NCBI GenBank assembly: GCA_033032175.1
Contig: CM065323.1
Coordinates: 6,820,001-6,884,000 of the forward strand
DNA: 64,000 bases
Reading direction: 5' to 3'
Source of the DNA: Saturnia japonica
Taxonomy: Eukaryota > Arthropoda > Insecta > Lepidoptera > Saturniidae
Both the position numbers and the translations under genes were made by a program. Positions 54,021-64,000 of this stretch are shown one piece after another; the first letter of the stretch is position 1; each line of letters starts with the position of its first letter. The notes under the pieces were generated by a model that was not told the origin of the DNA, searched no databases, and was given only the letters and a program-made list of their open reading frames with translations.

Positions 54021-57009
54021 TATCTAAAAAAAAAAAGAAACAAAAATTTGGTGTAATTCGGACACATAAAGTTTGATTTCAAAATTAATTTACTATATAC
54101 AAAGCAATTAATGTAACGTAACCAAAGAACTCGTTCTTCGAGTGTAAATAATTCGACTAAATTAAAACGGTTTTAGGTTTGAAGCATTCATACAAAATTA
54201 CATTTTTACAAACTGACACATTAATTACTGTCTTTATTATATATTAAAAGTACTGCAAAATTAAATTTAATACATTTTCAACGAAACATGCCCCTACATC
54301 ATAGTAACTTATAAAATACATGTATATATTAATATTAGCACTGAACTTGAACGCTGAACCCAGTTCCAGTTAACTTGCGTTTACCTGTTTAAATTAAGTG
54401 GATAAGACATTATTAGTAGGTACGTCTGTTTTTTTTTCTCAATTATTTTTTGTGGTTTTCATATCGTGTGTCTTGCAAAGAATTGGTTAATTCGATTTTC
54501 TCCATGGTCGTAATAATCCAAACAATAGTAAGAGGTATGTATTAATAAAATTAATAAAAAAGAGCAGTCAGTAGTCGATTATGATATGTGTACAAATTTT
54601 ACCTTCGTAGGGACTCACAGAACACTAACTAAAACACTTCACTTTACTTTCACTTTTATATTTTCGTACTATGCAGTTAATTGAGAAGGATACAATCTAA
54701 TCTTTGAAAACAACAACATTACGTACTATCGGTCGGAGCCATACATTACCAAGAAAGGCTACCGTGAGCGCGATCTAAATCGACCGTAGCGCAATCTATT
54801 ACATACAATATAAAACTCGGACAATATGTAACATCTGACTTAACATAGTTTATACAAATAAATTAGTTTATATAATGGCACACTTTATACACAACAATAT
54901 TAATCACACAACTGATGCGTTCTTCTTCTCTATTTCCCTTTCTCTTTCTCATCAGACACACGCAAACACTGTTGTCTCACAGTACCAACCCTCTCGGAAA
55001 ATGGGTTGATTGGTACCATCTGACGGTCAACTCTACCAGAGCGCGCTAATTGGTCAAACCAAAAAAATAACGCGCGCTTCCCCAGCTTCCTGTTACACAC
55101 TTCCGTCGCTTTTCACAAAATTACTGCCAGAGATTGCGGGAAAGCGAGAGGAAAGATGTTACACATCAAAAATATCTTTAATTTTTTTTTCATTTTCAAC
55201 ATTTGCAACGTACACCCAATCTTTCCATTTTGCAATCTACTCCTGGAGTCATGGCCCCTTTAATACCTTCACGCTGCACCATATATAAATGAGATACTTA
55301 TAATGAATAAATAAAACTCTTCTAGCAACGTCATTGTTAAAAAATTAAATTACACTATTTCGACCCTTTCTTTCTATAGTGCAAAGAAATAGATACCTAC
55401 TTTATTTATTAATTATATTTTAGTTTTTTTTATTTTAATATAGTCGTATCCATAATATGCGCTACGTTGGGACCCTGACCGCACTCCCTTCACGGTCACC
55501 ATCAATTTGCCACGCATTCGTCTGGAACTCAACTGCCTGTCCCTTTTGAATTGACTAGAGTAGTTATTACAAAGTTACGGGTGTGCTTTTCTCAGCCTTT
55601 TTTATATCCCACTTTTGACATTCCGCCTTTCTATAATAACAAGGTTCAGGGTATTATAATGCGGGCCCCTGATTTTTTTAGTGATTTGCTATGATTAGGT
55701 ATTTACAGTTTTTATATTTATACTAGCTCGATGAAATGACTGTACACAGCCGCTTATGATAAGTACTTGTAAATTTCATCGGCATTCGGCTTGCTGAAAT
55801 GCACGCTTCGTTTAAAGGGCCTAATACCATAGGAAGGAGGAAACTCGTCTCTCATAAGGGGTTGATGTCACATAAACAATTAAAAAATGTATTCCATTAA
55901 ATATAATATGATAATTAATTGAAAAGGTAATGTCATACATCGTGTATTGATTCCAAGCTGACCCAAACATGTTCATAACACAAAAGTACGTCTTTAATTA
56001 AAACTACGCTTTCTCGATGTCACTATTGTTAAAACTAAATACAGTATGCATGATTGATTTCATCCAAAATTATTTTGGAGTTAAGGTTATAATGTGTTAA
56101 GCGGCTTATTACTACGTCTAGACAAGAAAAATTATTTATTTAATATGAAGGTATATTTTTACTGTATCTGATAATACTATTAAGTGAACAATTCATATAT
56201 GTGAATATATAAGTAAATAATTTCTCGGAAACGGCTCCAACGATTTCGATGAAATTTTGTATTTGGATAATGTTTGACATTCCAAATTTAACCAGATAGG
56301 TTTTTAGGATACTGAGCCATGCTCGATCGCCCAGTTATTACAATATTATTTACGAAGAACTGACTTCAAAAACAAAGAGTTGTATATTTTTCAACTTTCA
56401 TCCTAATGATTATGTGATATAGACAAAGAGACAAAAAGATCATTCCCACTATAAAACACTGTAACCCTTTAATGTGAATTTTATTTCACATTTAAACCAT
56501 TGTATACACACACAATATACTTTATTGCACAAGAAATATTTAAAAAAAACATACACACATTATAACTATTAAAATTATTAATGTACAGTTAGGCGGCCTT
56601 ATCGCTTAATGCGATTTCTTCCAGGCAACCTTAAAAATAAATAAATATAAATGGAAATAAATTTCGTGTCGACAAACACATATTTCACAATCTAAATAGG
56701 TCATAGAAATAGCACACACATATATACTACATAAAATATAAATCATAAAGTTTGCACGCTTAAAAAAACTACAATAATAATACTAATTAATAATAACACA
56801 CACTCACAAATGTTTTATCACGGTATCAGTATCGTACTATGTGCAAAAAAGAAAAGGAAAGTAAGGAACAGTTTGTATCATAACAGAGAGAGGTAATGTA
56901 GACGTAGTAGTCTTTTAAAAATGTTAAGCTATTTTGGAACTAAAAAAAAATTCCGTTTCCATGACGTGACCATTACCGAAACCATTAAAAAAATGTATTT
57001 TCAAATATC
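54021..57009. other. Three-kb stretch without recognised gene
   Basis: No frame with a motif was found. 54720-54800 and 54910-55160 are CpG-richer (CGTGAGCGCGATCTAAATCG; GAGCGCGCTAATTGGTC; ATAACGCGCGCTTCCCC) and match nothing else here. 56220-56340 resembles a LINE tail (AAACGGCTCCAACGATTTCG). The 92-codon frame 55010-55288 has no recognised family. Confidence 0.35.
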
Positions 57010-57170
57010 GAACGTTCGTTCGGAAGCTAGGAAACAAAGCGCTCGCCAGCTGGGCCGGACGGGGCGCGTTCCGGACGGTCGAGCGTCGACGCGAGTGCAT
57101 CGAGCTATGATGATCTCACGCTCCTGCAAGCCGGGCGCATAGCGCGGCGCGGCGTATAGCGCCGCGGGTA
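57010..57170. promoter_or_regulatory. CpG-rich island, possible promoter or first exon
   Basis: About 160 bp of very CpG-dense sequence (GGGCCGGACGGGGCGCGTTC, GCGCATAGCGCGGCGCGGCG) inside AT-rich DNA. A 73-codon frame (56921-57142) overlaps it but has no motif. No TATA or clear initiator is evident to me. The island could be a promoter, a 5' UTR exon or an insertion. Confidence 0.3.
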
Positions 57171-57274
57171 AATTCTGTACATGATGTTTGGATTTTTGAA
57201 AGCACTCGTAACACGATGTTCAACTTTGTTTCGTTTCTTTTTTCTTTAAATTCCGATTTTTCGTAACACAACCA

Positions 57275-57827
57275 GGGGCCCAATTCTGCTATTTCACATT
57301 GAATACTCTACCATTGTCATTATATCAACACTCTACTGATATTATATTGACATTGTAATAAATTTGGTATTCTGCTAAAATTTCATTAGTGTCTCGATAG
57401 AATCTCTATAGCGTTGCAATAGTTGTCAGTGGGATGGTAATAGATACTTACGTCGCGTCGTTGGTGTTGCCTATCAAAATCTACCATAGATTCATTGTTG
57501 CTAATCGAAACTATCATTAGTTTACAATACTTGTTAGTGCTATTTTTCCTGTTAAATCTCAATAGATCTGTAAGATTACGAAAACAACGATATAAGAGAA
57601 TACCGTTTTGACTACTATCGAGATAGCATTGAGACACTATTGTATAGCAGAATACCAAATGAGTCAGTGGTTTTCCGATTAAGGAATTAATTTACTAACA
57701 ATTAATTAATTAATAATAATTAATTAATTAATTAACAAATAGGAGAATACCGAATGGCGACCAAATGTCTATTGAGATACTATCGACACACTCTTGAAAC
57801 ATTATTTTGTTAGCAGACTTGGGCCCC
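57275..57827. mobile_element. Nested inverted-repeat element, 553 bp
   Basis: The outer ends GGGGCCCAATTCTGCTA (57275) and TAGCAGACTTGGGCCCC (ending 57827) are inverted copies with one mismatch. Inside, TTTGGTATTCTGCTA (57363) and TAGCAGAATACCAAA (ending 57659) form a second pair, and TAGTGTCTC with GAGACACTA a third. An (AATT)n run lies at 57698-57735. No transposase frame. The minus frame 57386-57658 lies within and is not called. Flanking duplications were not clear. Confidence 0.75.
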
Positions 57828-57899
57828 AGTAATATTACATATTTTTAAATTGAATGTTTACACATACAATAATACTGGATCGCAATAATCATATACAAG

Positions 57900-58157
57900 G
57901 TGCCACTTTACACCATCGCATCGCTCGCACAGGCAGAGAGTTCATCCTCACACTTTAGAGCCTAAATGGTCACGGACAGTTCGATTTCAGAGCAATATCT
58001 TTCCGCGAACACATCGAATGTGGAATGAGCTGCCTGTTGAGGTATTTCCATTGGACTACAATATGTGGAGAGCGGACCACGCTAGTTTGTCATCGTCGTG
58101 GTATAAAAAAAAGCCTATAACATTGACTCTTTTTTTAGTTTGTCGCGTTTCTGGATC
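57900..58157 (+). pseudogene. LINE-L C-terminus, interrupted by hAT MITE
   Basis: HHRIARTGREFI is readable near 57917, then after a frameshift RTVRFQSNIFPRTHRMWNEL continues to PVEVFPLDYNMW (57972-58070). The W-N-E-L-P...V-F-P...Y-x-M motif is the usual C-terminal end of this jockey-like class. The frame is lost before the stop. At 58158 a MITE with perfect 8-bp duplications interrupts it, and LINE-L tail sequence resumes at 58393. Confidence 0.8.
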
Positions 58158-58165
58158 ACCTAGCG

Positions 58166-58384
58166 CAGTGGTCGGCAAACTTATTAGCCAAAGAGCCAAA
58201 AATGAATATTACAACAATTGAAAAAAAAATTGAGAGCTAAATCTGGTTGTTTAGTAAACTATTATTACACTAAATAAAACTAAATTTTATACTTAATAAA
58301 TATTTATTAATGCGAAAAATGTGCTTGCATCTCCTTGGCCAAAGAGCCACATGCGGCTCTGAAGCCGCACTTTGCCGACTAATG
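58166..58384. mobile_element. hAT MITE with perfect 8-bp target duplication, 219 bp
   Basis: Begins CAGTGGTCGGCAAACTTATT and ends CACTTTGCCGACTAATG, inverted termini of the CAGNGGTCGGCAAAC type known from hAT elements. Flanked by ACCTAGCG at 58158-58165 and again at 58385-58392, the 8-bp duplication expected of hAT. A second inner motif CCAAAGAGCC occurs at both ends. No transposase frame. It sits inside a LINE-L remnant and is therefore the younger element. Confidence 0.92.
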
Positions 58385-58392
58385 ACCTAGCG

Positions 58393-58535
58393 TAAAACTA
58401 GTTGCCGAGAGTCTTGCAGGCCGGTATGACTGGCGATGGATTGCCGATCTCAAGTATTTTTTAATTGTACTGTGCTTACAATCAAGCTAAATGCTGTCAC
58501 TATACTATGCTACTACAACAAAAAAGTTAGAAAAC
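58393..58535 (+). repeat. LINE-L 3' tail after the hAT MITE
   Basis: CTTGCAGGCCGGTATGACTG, GATTGCCGATCTC and GTACTGTGCTTACAATCAAG, ending ATGCTACTACAACAAAAAAG. It is the continuation of the LINE broken at 58157. Confidence 0.75.
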
Positions 58536-59164
58536 CAATTATGCGGGGCACGAGGCACGAATTAAAACCTGGATTTTAAATTAAAACATTACAAGTAACA
58601 TTTTTAATCACTGAAAAAGATTTTCCAAATATTGTTTAAGTTTGACTATTATAAATTCCTTCATCAAAGAGTATTAACCGAGTAAAAAGCCCAATGTCAC
58701 GTGCAATAATTTGTACCCTTGCTATCTCTCCATGGTTTACCACAACTCTTTTTGTTAACACGTTCTATTTTAAAACAATTTGTTTTCACGCAGTAAATGT
58801 ATTCATGGAATGTCACGGCGCGCCAGTAATCCCTTTGGGATACAAAAAATAACATCATACATAAAGGTTCATCTCAATTATGCTAATAAGGGATTGGTAT
58901 GCGACCGTATTTGTACTGTGTCGCTATTAGATGTAGAATGTTTTATGAGTTATAATTAATCTTTACGGAGAAAAAAGAATTTAGATTCGAATGTAATTTC
59001 TCTACAAATTAATGTAACATTGCTATGTTGCCTGACGTGTTCATTGGCGAAAACAAATTCATGGACATCAAAAGTACCACTACTAACATAGTAAACATAG
59101 GTAATAAATAAATGTATTGGTTTTAACCAATACGAAACTCAAACAAGATAAACGAAAGTAAAGC
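58536..59164. other. Stretch without recognised feature
   Basis: Nothing was recognised. Confidence 0.4.
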
Positions 59165-59490
59165 ATGAATGTTTTTGTCTTTTTATTTAATGCCAATTTT
59201 GGTCTTCCACCGTTCTGCCAACATCGCCTGAATAGAATATTTTTAACAGACTTCAAAATAGGGGGAGGTTATCAAGTTTTTTTTGTTTTTTTGTATGGAT
59301 GTTCAGCCATAACTTGTTTGTTTATGAACCGATTTCGATGATTCTTATTTATTTGATAGGGAATAATACCTCAAGGGTGGTCTCATTTTAATTTCACTGG
59401 CATTGGACCTTCGACTTCGAAGATACACCAGAGAACTCCTCAAAATCATTGAAATAGATTTTCTATTTTATTCAACATTTTCTTCTAATT
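59165..59490 (+). repeat. Family E repeat copy without foldback insertion
   Basis: TTTTATTTAATGCCAATTTT, CGCCTGAATAGAATATTTTT, GACTTCAAAATAGGGGGAGG and TTGGACCTTCGACTTCGAAG. The last part is the reverse complement of 24740-24960 and the CTGAATAGAATATTTTT piece also matches 24522-24545. Confidence 0.65.
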
Positions 59491-60784
59491 ATGACAGATC
59501 AAAGTCCCGCCGAAATCTCTAGTATACATTTTAATTCTAATACTTTTTAAGATTCCGGTTCAAAATAAGGAACATAATAGCTTAGTATACGCTGGTCGTC
59601 CTATATTTAAAAGATCGTATCTTTTAAGCCGTAATAGGTAAAATTGCGACCCTAAAATAATATAAATAGTTTTAACCCTTTTCAACATACTTTAACAACG
59701 ATGAATAGGGTTTCCTAGGTTTTCCATTTTAAAATATATAGTTAAAGCAAATAAGAGGTCTGTAAAAATATTTCAGGAGCGAGAGACTGCAAAGCTCCAG
59801 TGTAAGTAGTAAATCTTCCGTCGAAGTGACGTCTGTTCTATGTGTATACTTGATCTATGCATCTGGACTAGAGGGTATAGAGCATAGATACATATATACC
59901 TTTGTGTATTTTCATTTAAGTTTGGCCATTACAATGTAAAAGAGATTATGATACTAGTTCAACAATTTGTTGTAGTGTTAATGTGTACAGTATACTAATA
60001 ACAAGTTTTCATTTATATGACCTCACACAGTACTAAATTATCTTAATCAATCGACAAAAAATTGAAAAAAAAAAATGAGGTCTAGAGTGTGAAAAAGGTA
60101 CAATGATTTTAACTACAAGATCTCCAGACCCTCTTTCTCTTGATTTAATTTTTTTATAAGTAATTAGTTACATTATAATAAATACTATAACAATACATAC
60201 TAAAGTATTGCCAAATATAACCGAAAAATAAATTACCCAATATAAACAATAATAATTCAGAATATGTGATTTTAGTTATGTCTGTTAACAGTTGTTGATG
60301 AACATTACAGAAGCAATCCAAACTGTGAGAGATAGTGACGTTGCTGAGGATTATTAGGAAACAATAGATAATCGATTCCCCGTATTGTTGTATGCAAGGG
60401 TAAGTAACTAATTATAAACAATGGGTTTAGCTCTTTGTGTTGTAAGAGCTTATATTTAAACGATATGACGATTAGGGTATTGTATAAGTAGTTTAAAGTA
60501 AATATATGCTTGTTTATGTATAACGTCTACGCTTGCTCTTGCCCCTGTCTCTGATAATAAGTACCGATAAGGATAGACTGAGTGACTACAAAAATTCGTA
60601 ATAATTCTTGTTTATCGAGGCGTCTGGGTGACCACCATTCACCAGATGTACCACCTGCCATAGTGGCATGCTTTGACATGTCGCATTCCGGTATCAATCG
60701 GTTTATAATCGAGCAGGATGTTAGGGATCTATACCAAACTGGATCGCATGTTGATAAGCACAGTTTTACGGTAACCGCCATCTA
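59491..60784. other. Stretch without recognised gene
   Basis: The opposed frames at 60527-60785 overlap each other; one runs into the following LINE remnant. Nothing is called. Confidence 0.35.
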
Positions 60785-61022
60785 GGCACAAACTGAAAAG
60801 GTCTCTATGACTTATCTTTGTCGTACCGTAAAACTGTGGAACCTTATCCCGGTCAGTGTATTCCCTCCTTTTTACGACGTGAAGAGATATTTATTTAAGC
60901 CGGTATGACAACGGCGACCGCCGTTGGATTTAGATTTCTCGGTGGTCGCCGTTGTGATTGGACTGTGCTGTGCTTACCATCAATGATAGTACCGTCTATT
61001 TGCCGAGCTATTATTAAAAAAA
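60785..61022 (+). pseudogene. LINE-L C-terminus and 3' tail
   Basis: YLCRTVKLWNLIPVSVFPPF followed by YDVKRYLF gives the W-N-x-x-P...V-F-P...Y-D-V motif of this LINE. It runs directly into the tail GCCGGTATGACAACGGCGAC, TTTCTCGGTGGTCGCCGTTG and TACCATCAATGATAGTACCG, ending ATTATTAAAAAAATC. It links the coding motif and the tail family in one place. Confidence 0.8.
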
Positions 61023-61029
61023 TCATCCC

Positions 61030-61225
61030 TACACAGAGTGACTCTCTTTTGGTTTATCGCGTTTTGTCAATCCAGGCTGGTAAGACAATGACTACCGACG
61101 AAGGATTTCCGATCACTCAGTGGTCATTGTTGTTTTCGGATTCTACTGTGCTTCACCAACACCATTACCATCAGTACCTAACAGTGGAAAAAATTGCCAT
61201 GTTACTACAAAAACAAAAAAAGTGT
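61030..61225 (+). repeat. LINE-L 3' tail, second in tandem
   Basis: Preceded by GACTCTCTTTTGGTTTATCG, it has CCAGGCTGGTAAGACAATG, CAGTGGTCATTGTTGTTTTC and TACCATCAGTACC, ending TTACTACAAAAACAAAAAAAG. Head-to-tail after 60785-61022, suggesting an insertion just past the first copy. Confidence 0.75.
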
Positions 61226-61664
61226 TCGAAAACCAACTACGCGGAGACATGAGGCAGTATTAATAAAAAATTTGTGCAAAATGTTTAAAAAGGGTAATTA
61301 TTATTGTCGAAACATTTACTATATATACCTGTTTTATATCAGGCAATTTCTGTCTAGCTTCAAACTCGGTATATAACCAATCTATGAGCTAGACATTCGG
61401 ATAGGTTCGTCGTGGTAGCGATTCCACTAATTAAATCTCACACACGTACACTATCGAGTTGTCCTCAATAAATCAATCAAATACCTAGGTATCCTACCTA
61501 TATGTAAACTCTAGACTTTAGTGGAAAGATCAAGGTTTATGAACAAAAAAGATAAAGTATATAGTGTGCTAGCTGTGCCCTGCGGCTCCGCTTATAAAAA
61601 TCTAATAACTTTTTATTGAATAAAGATATCTATATATTTTCTTTTTCTGATAAGGACCAAGTTC
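61226..61664. other. Stretch without recognised gene
   Basis: GTGCTAGCTGTGCCCTGCGG at about 61566-61585 is the start of a transposon tail like that at 8337, cut short. Confidence 0.35.
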
Positions 61665-61915
61665 GTAAGCGTGACTACTATGATCGAGGTCCTGGGTTCG
61701 ATTGCCAGGTTGAGCAAAGTGTTATTGGGTTTTTCTATGACATTTTCAGTAGTAGCTCGGAGTTTGGCTTTTGCCCGATTAATGGCAATAGGCTCGCCCC
61801 CTATTACATGGGACCTAAAAAACATACACGGTTAACTGTGGGAGTACATTAGTATACCTCTGCCTAACACTTCGGGGATACAGGCGTGATGGTATGTTAT
61901 GTTATGATATGTATA
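61665..61915 (+). repeat. SINE-B, 5'-truncated
   Basis: B box GGGTTCGATTGCC at 61693-61705, body GAGCAAAGTGTTATTGGG and CCCCCTATTACATGGGACC, tail GGATACAGGCGTGATGGTATG ending in TATGTTATGTTATGATATG. The A box is missing. Confidence 0.85.
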
Positions 61916-62108
61916 TGTAGTTACAATAGGTTAAGGAAGATCACAGTCAAATAACTTTGTGTTGTAATCCTGCAGTGACTAGGATTACCAGCTCATTTAG
62001 TTGACATCGAATAAGATGGGTAACCTACGGTGAGTGAAACATTTCACTGAAAATTTACTAAATACTTCTGGATATGAACTTTACCGTTTAAATTCTATTA
62101 TAAGCATT

Positions 62109-63093
62109 TCCTATACTAATATAATAAAGCGGAAAAGGTTTTTGTTTGTTTGTTTGTTTAAACTCTTTAATCTCTGGAACTACCAGTCTGATTTCAAAAA
62201 TTATTTTCGTATATGATAACCAAATGCAGTAGAAATGAGAGCGCTAAGAGGTATGTTAGGAGTGAAATTGAGTGACAAGATAAGAAATAGTGTAATAAGG
62301 GAGCTTTGTGGTGTGAAAGAAGATATAGTCACACGAATTGAGAAAGGGATGCTTAGATGGTTTGGGCATGTTAAGAGGATGAATGGAAGAAGAATGACTA
62401 AACAAATTTATGATGCGAGTATGAAAGGAATCGTTGGAAGAGGAAGGCCTAGACGAACATTTATCGATCAAATCGGAGACGTTCTGAAGAAAGGTAAGGT
62501 CAAGAGTACTCTAAACCGACGAGCATGCATGAAAAGATTAATGAATGTCGAAGAAGCGAAAGAGGTATGCCAGGATCGTAGCAGGTGGAAGGACGTGGTC
62601 TCTGCCTACCCCGTTGGGATATAGGCGTGATTTATGTATGTATAACCAGACTCTCAAAAAATAGTATAGGCTAATAAGATTAGGCTAGATCTCTCAGATA
62701 GCGTTAAATATTGATTTTTGTTACGTAAGTCGGAAGTCGAGGCGCTCCCGAACTGCTTTAGCCGCGTGCTATATATGCCTTTCTCTTATACATAAGCCAC
62801 AATAACGTATAATGTGACAAAGATTTGTTGAAAATTAAAAAGTGACTTTTAATCATTATTTTTAGACATGGCAAATGACAAACAAAAGTTACTTTATCAT
62901 AAAGACAATTTTATGAAGTTAAATTTTGCTCTTTAGAGTATGCTCTTTGGATACATAGTTTAAGAGGTAATGAAAAATTAAAATATGTTATACTTGCGGG
63001 AAGAATAATTATGATAGACTACGAGGGTGCGTTTTGGCGGCGCGGTGTTTGTCAGATAAAATTAACACGGGTGAAACAGTGGGACACGGCTAG
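62109..63093 (+). mobile_element. Helitron (Hel-2) carrying a LINE insertion
   Basis: The left end TCCTATACTAATATAATAAAG and TTTGTTTGTTTGTTT matches other Helitron starts. The right end CACGGGTGAAACAGTG (63066-63081) leads to GACACGGCTAG before T at 63094. A LINE fragment sits at 62223-62641. If the ends belong together the element is 985 bp, or about 560 bp without the LINE. Confidence 0.6.
62223..62641 (+). pseudogene. LINE reverse-transcriptase C-terminus, intact frame, inserted in Helitron
   Basis: 129 codons open from 62235. [20 protein letters not shown], then [20 protein letters not shown] and [18 protein letters not shown], then [20 protein letters not shown] and a final VSAYPVGI. 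This is the C-terminal segment of a widespread insect non-LTR element (W-F-G-H-V-x-R-M and G-R-G-R-P-R-R motifs), located after the RT domain. The AVEM codons immediately upstream agree with family wording, so the copy is 5'-truncated. The tail is GGCGTGATTTATGTATGT. ATAACCA occurs just before (62216-62222) and just after (62642-62648), a 7-bp target duplication. Confidence 0.85.
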
Positions 63094-64000
63094 TAATTAG
63101 TAGTACATTTATGCAAGTTTTTTTAATTGAAAAAGAAACTTCATTCATATTAAATGTTCCTTTCATAAACCGTGGTATGAATAAGCTATTATAGTCATCA
63201 CACATGGAAGTAATCCGACGACACTGGCCAGACATTTTATGTCAGCGTCCGTCCGGTGTAATTATTAGTCAGTCAGCGATTTTGCATTTAGAACACACAA
63301 GATTTTGAATCCGTGTTTATGTGGTGTTTATGATGACTCGACAATGCGTCAATGCATTCGTACATTCACGATATTAACATTAAGTTAATAAGTATTATTT
63401 GTTAATTTTTATGATTTTTTTAACGTTTTATACGTAGTAGGTAATACATATTTATGCATCAGTCAGGAAATAGTCACAAGGTAAGTATGAACAAATATAT
63501 TGCGGAACTGTTGACTATTACTATTACTGAATACTGAATATTGAGTAATAAAGTTTAGTAATAAATAAAATAACGAAGTATGTAAGCCTCCTATACATTT
63601 TTATCCGACTGACGCGGGCAGAGAATTTTTTTTTTGGGTGATTGTATATGTGTCTAATCTCTATTATACAAAATATTGGCGATAAGCATTTTTAATGGTA
63701 AATATATAATATTTGTGTATTTAATTTCAAAATTAATAATAAGTAAAGTACCTAGTAAAGTGGTCAATGTCACCGTTAGGCACCACGTGCGGCTCTCTCG
63801 TCTGCTTTCCTTTGCGTTGCTTTGCGCGCGTTTCTAATTTCTAGGATATTGGTTGATAAATAATTGACGATACCAATATATCGACCAGTAACACTGGTCT
63901 GCATTGAAATAATCCATCAAATAAAATTATCTAAACCATCAAGATTTTGATGCTCTGAAATTTTTTTCCTGAAAATCTTGTTGCCGTATAGGATGAAATG
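63094..64000. other. Stretch without recognised repeat; strong donor-like site
   Basis: CACAAG|GTAAGTATG at 63475-63489 is an excellent 5' splice-site match. An E-box CACGTG lies at 63784-63789 in a CG-richer patch (GTTGCTTTGCGCGCG). No coding exon is evident upstream of the donor. If real, it would be a non-coding first exon. Confidence 0.25.

Noticed and set aside
55010..55288. 92-codon plus frame
   Set aside because: No domain wording; it begins in a CpG-richer patch but degenerates into low-complexity F/S-rich sequence.
60527..60785. Opposed 84- and 67-codon frames
   Set aside because: They overlap antisense to each other with no motif in either.
62256..62471. 71-codon minus frame
   Set aside because: Antisense shadow of the LINE C-terminal frame.
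1..64000. LTR retrotransposon or endogenous virus
   Set aside because: No pair of long direct terminal repeats with TG...CA ends and no gag/pol/env wording was found. The one long direct repeat (7254/10111) lacks LTR features.
1..64000. Bacterial operon, terminators or ribosome binding sites
   Set aside because: Composition, SINEs with pol III boxes and LINE remnants point to a eukaryotic genome.

Overview
The window looks like AT-rich insect DNA, most probably from a moth or butterfly. It contains no complete host gene that I can recognise. There are tRNA-headed SINEs with pol III A and B boxes, short Helitrons that begin TCTATACTAATATTATAAA and end CTAG, LINE 3' ends and C-terminal peptides of several families, and mariner, hAT and foldback remnants. 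The lineage call rests on my memory of how common these repeat types are in Lepidoptera; no search was run.

Layout. 1-5.6 kb: a SINE-A copy, a MITE with TTA target duplications, a decayed LINE C-terminus, and a Helitron carrying a nested SINE-B. 5.6-12 kb: a small complete Helitron, then a nearly identical 1.65-kb direct duplication (7254-8907 and 10111-11744), each copy holding the same unidentified 149-codon frame. 12-25.4 kb: two copies of a terminal-inverted-repeat element (12841 and 23225), four LINE coding remnants, SINEs, a foldback MITE and further copies of a dispersed family (family E). 25.6-31.2 kb: an unannotated terminal-exon-like frame on the minus strand, a mariner C-terminus, a frameshifted endonuclease-domain fragment and half of a Helitron. 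31-43.9 kb: a complete 259-bp Helitron, a foldback MITE, a composite SINE plus LINE tail that is an inverted copy of one at 15.4 kb, a GC-rich decayed frame, and a SINE split by an unidentified 417-bp insertion. 45-54 kb: family B repeats, a LINE remnant, one exon-like 68-nt segment and two degenerate tandem arrays. 57-64 kb: a CpG-rich island, a nested inverted-repeat element, a LINE split by an hAT MITE with perfect 8-bp duplications, tandem LINE 3' ends, and a Helitron that has received a LINE.

How it works together. The readable coding matter is mostly transposon protein: reverse-transcriptase C-termini, a nuclease-like module, an endonuclease domain and a mariner catalytic tail. Nearly all of it is broken by truncation, frameshift or stop, so the window is best read as an intron or intergenic block built by repeated nested insertion. 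Non-autonomous elements (SINEs, MITEs, short Helitrons) dominate. Host signal is limited to a few exon-like candidates (25685-25809 minus, 48242-48309 plus) and one CpG-rich island (about 57010-57170), all unproven.

Family names used below (SINE-A, SINE-B, Hel-1, Hel-2, LINE-L, families B to G) are local labels, not database names. Boundaries without a stated target-site duplication are approximate.
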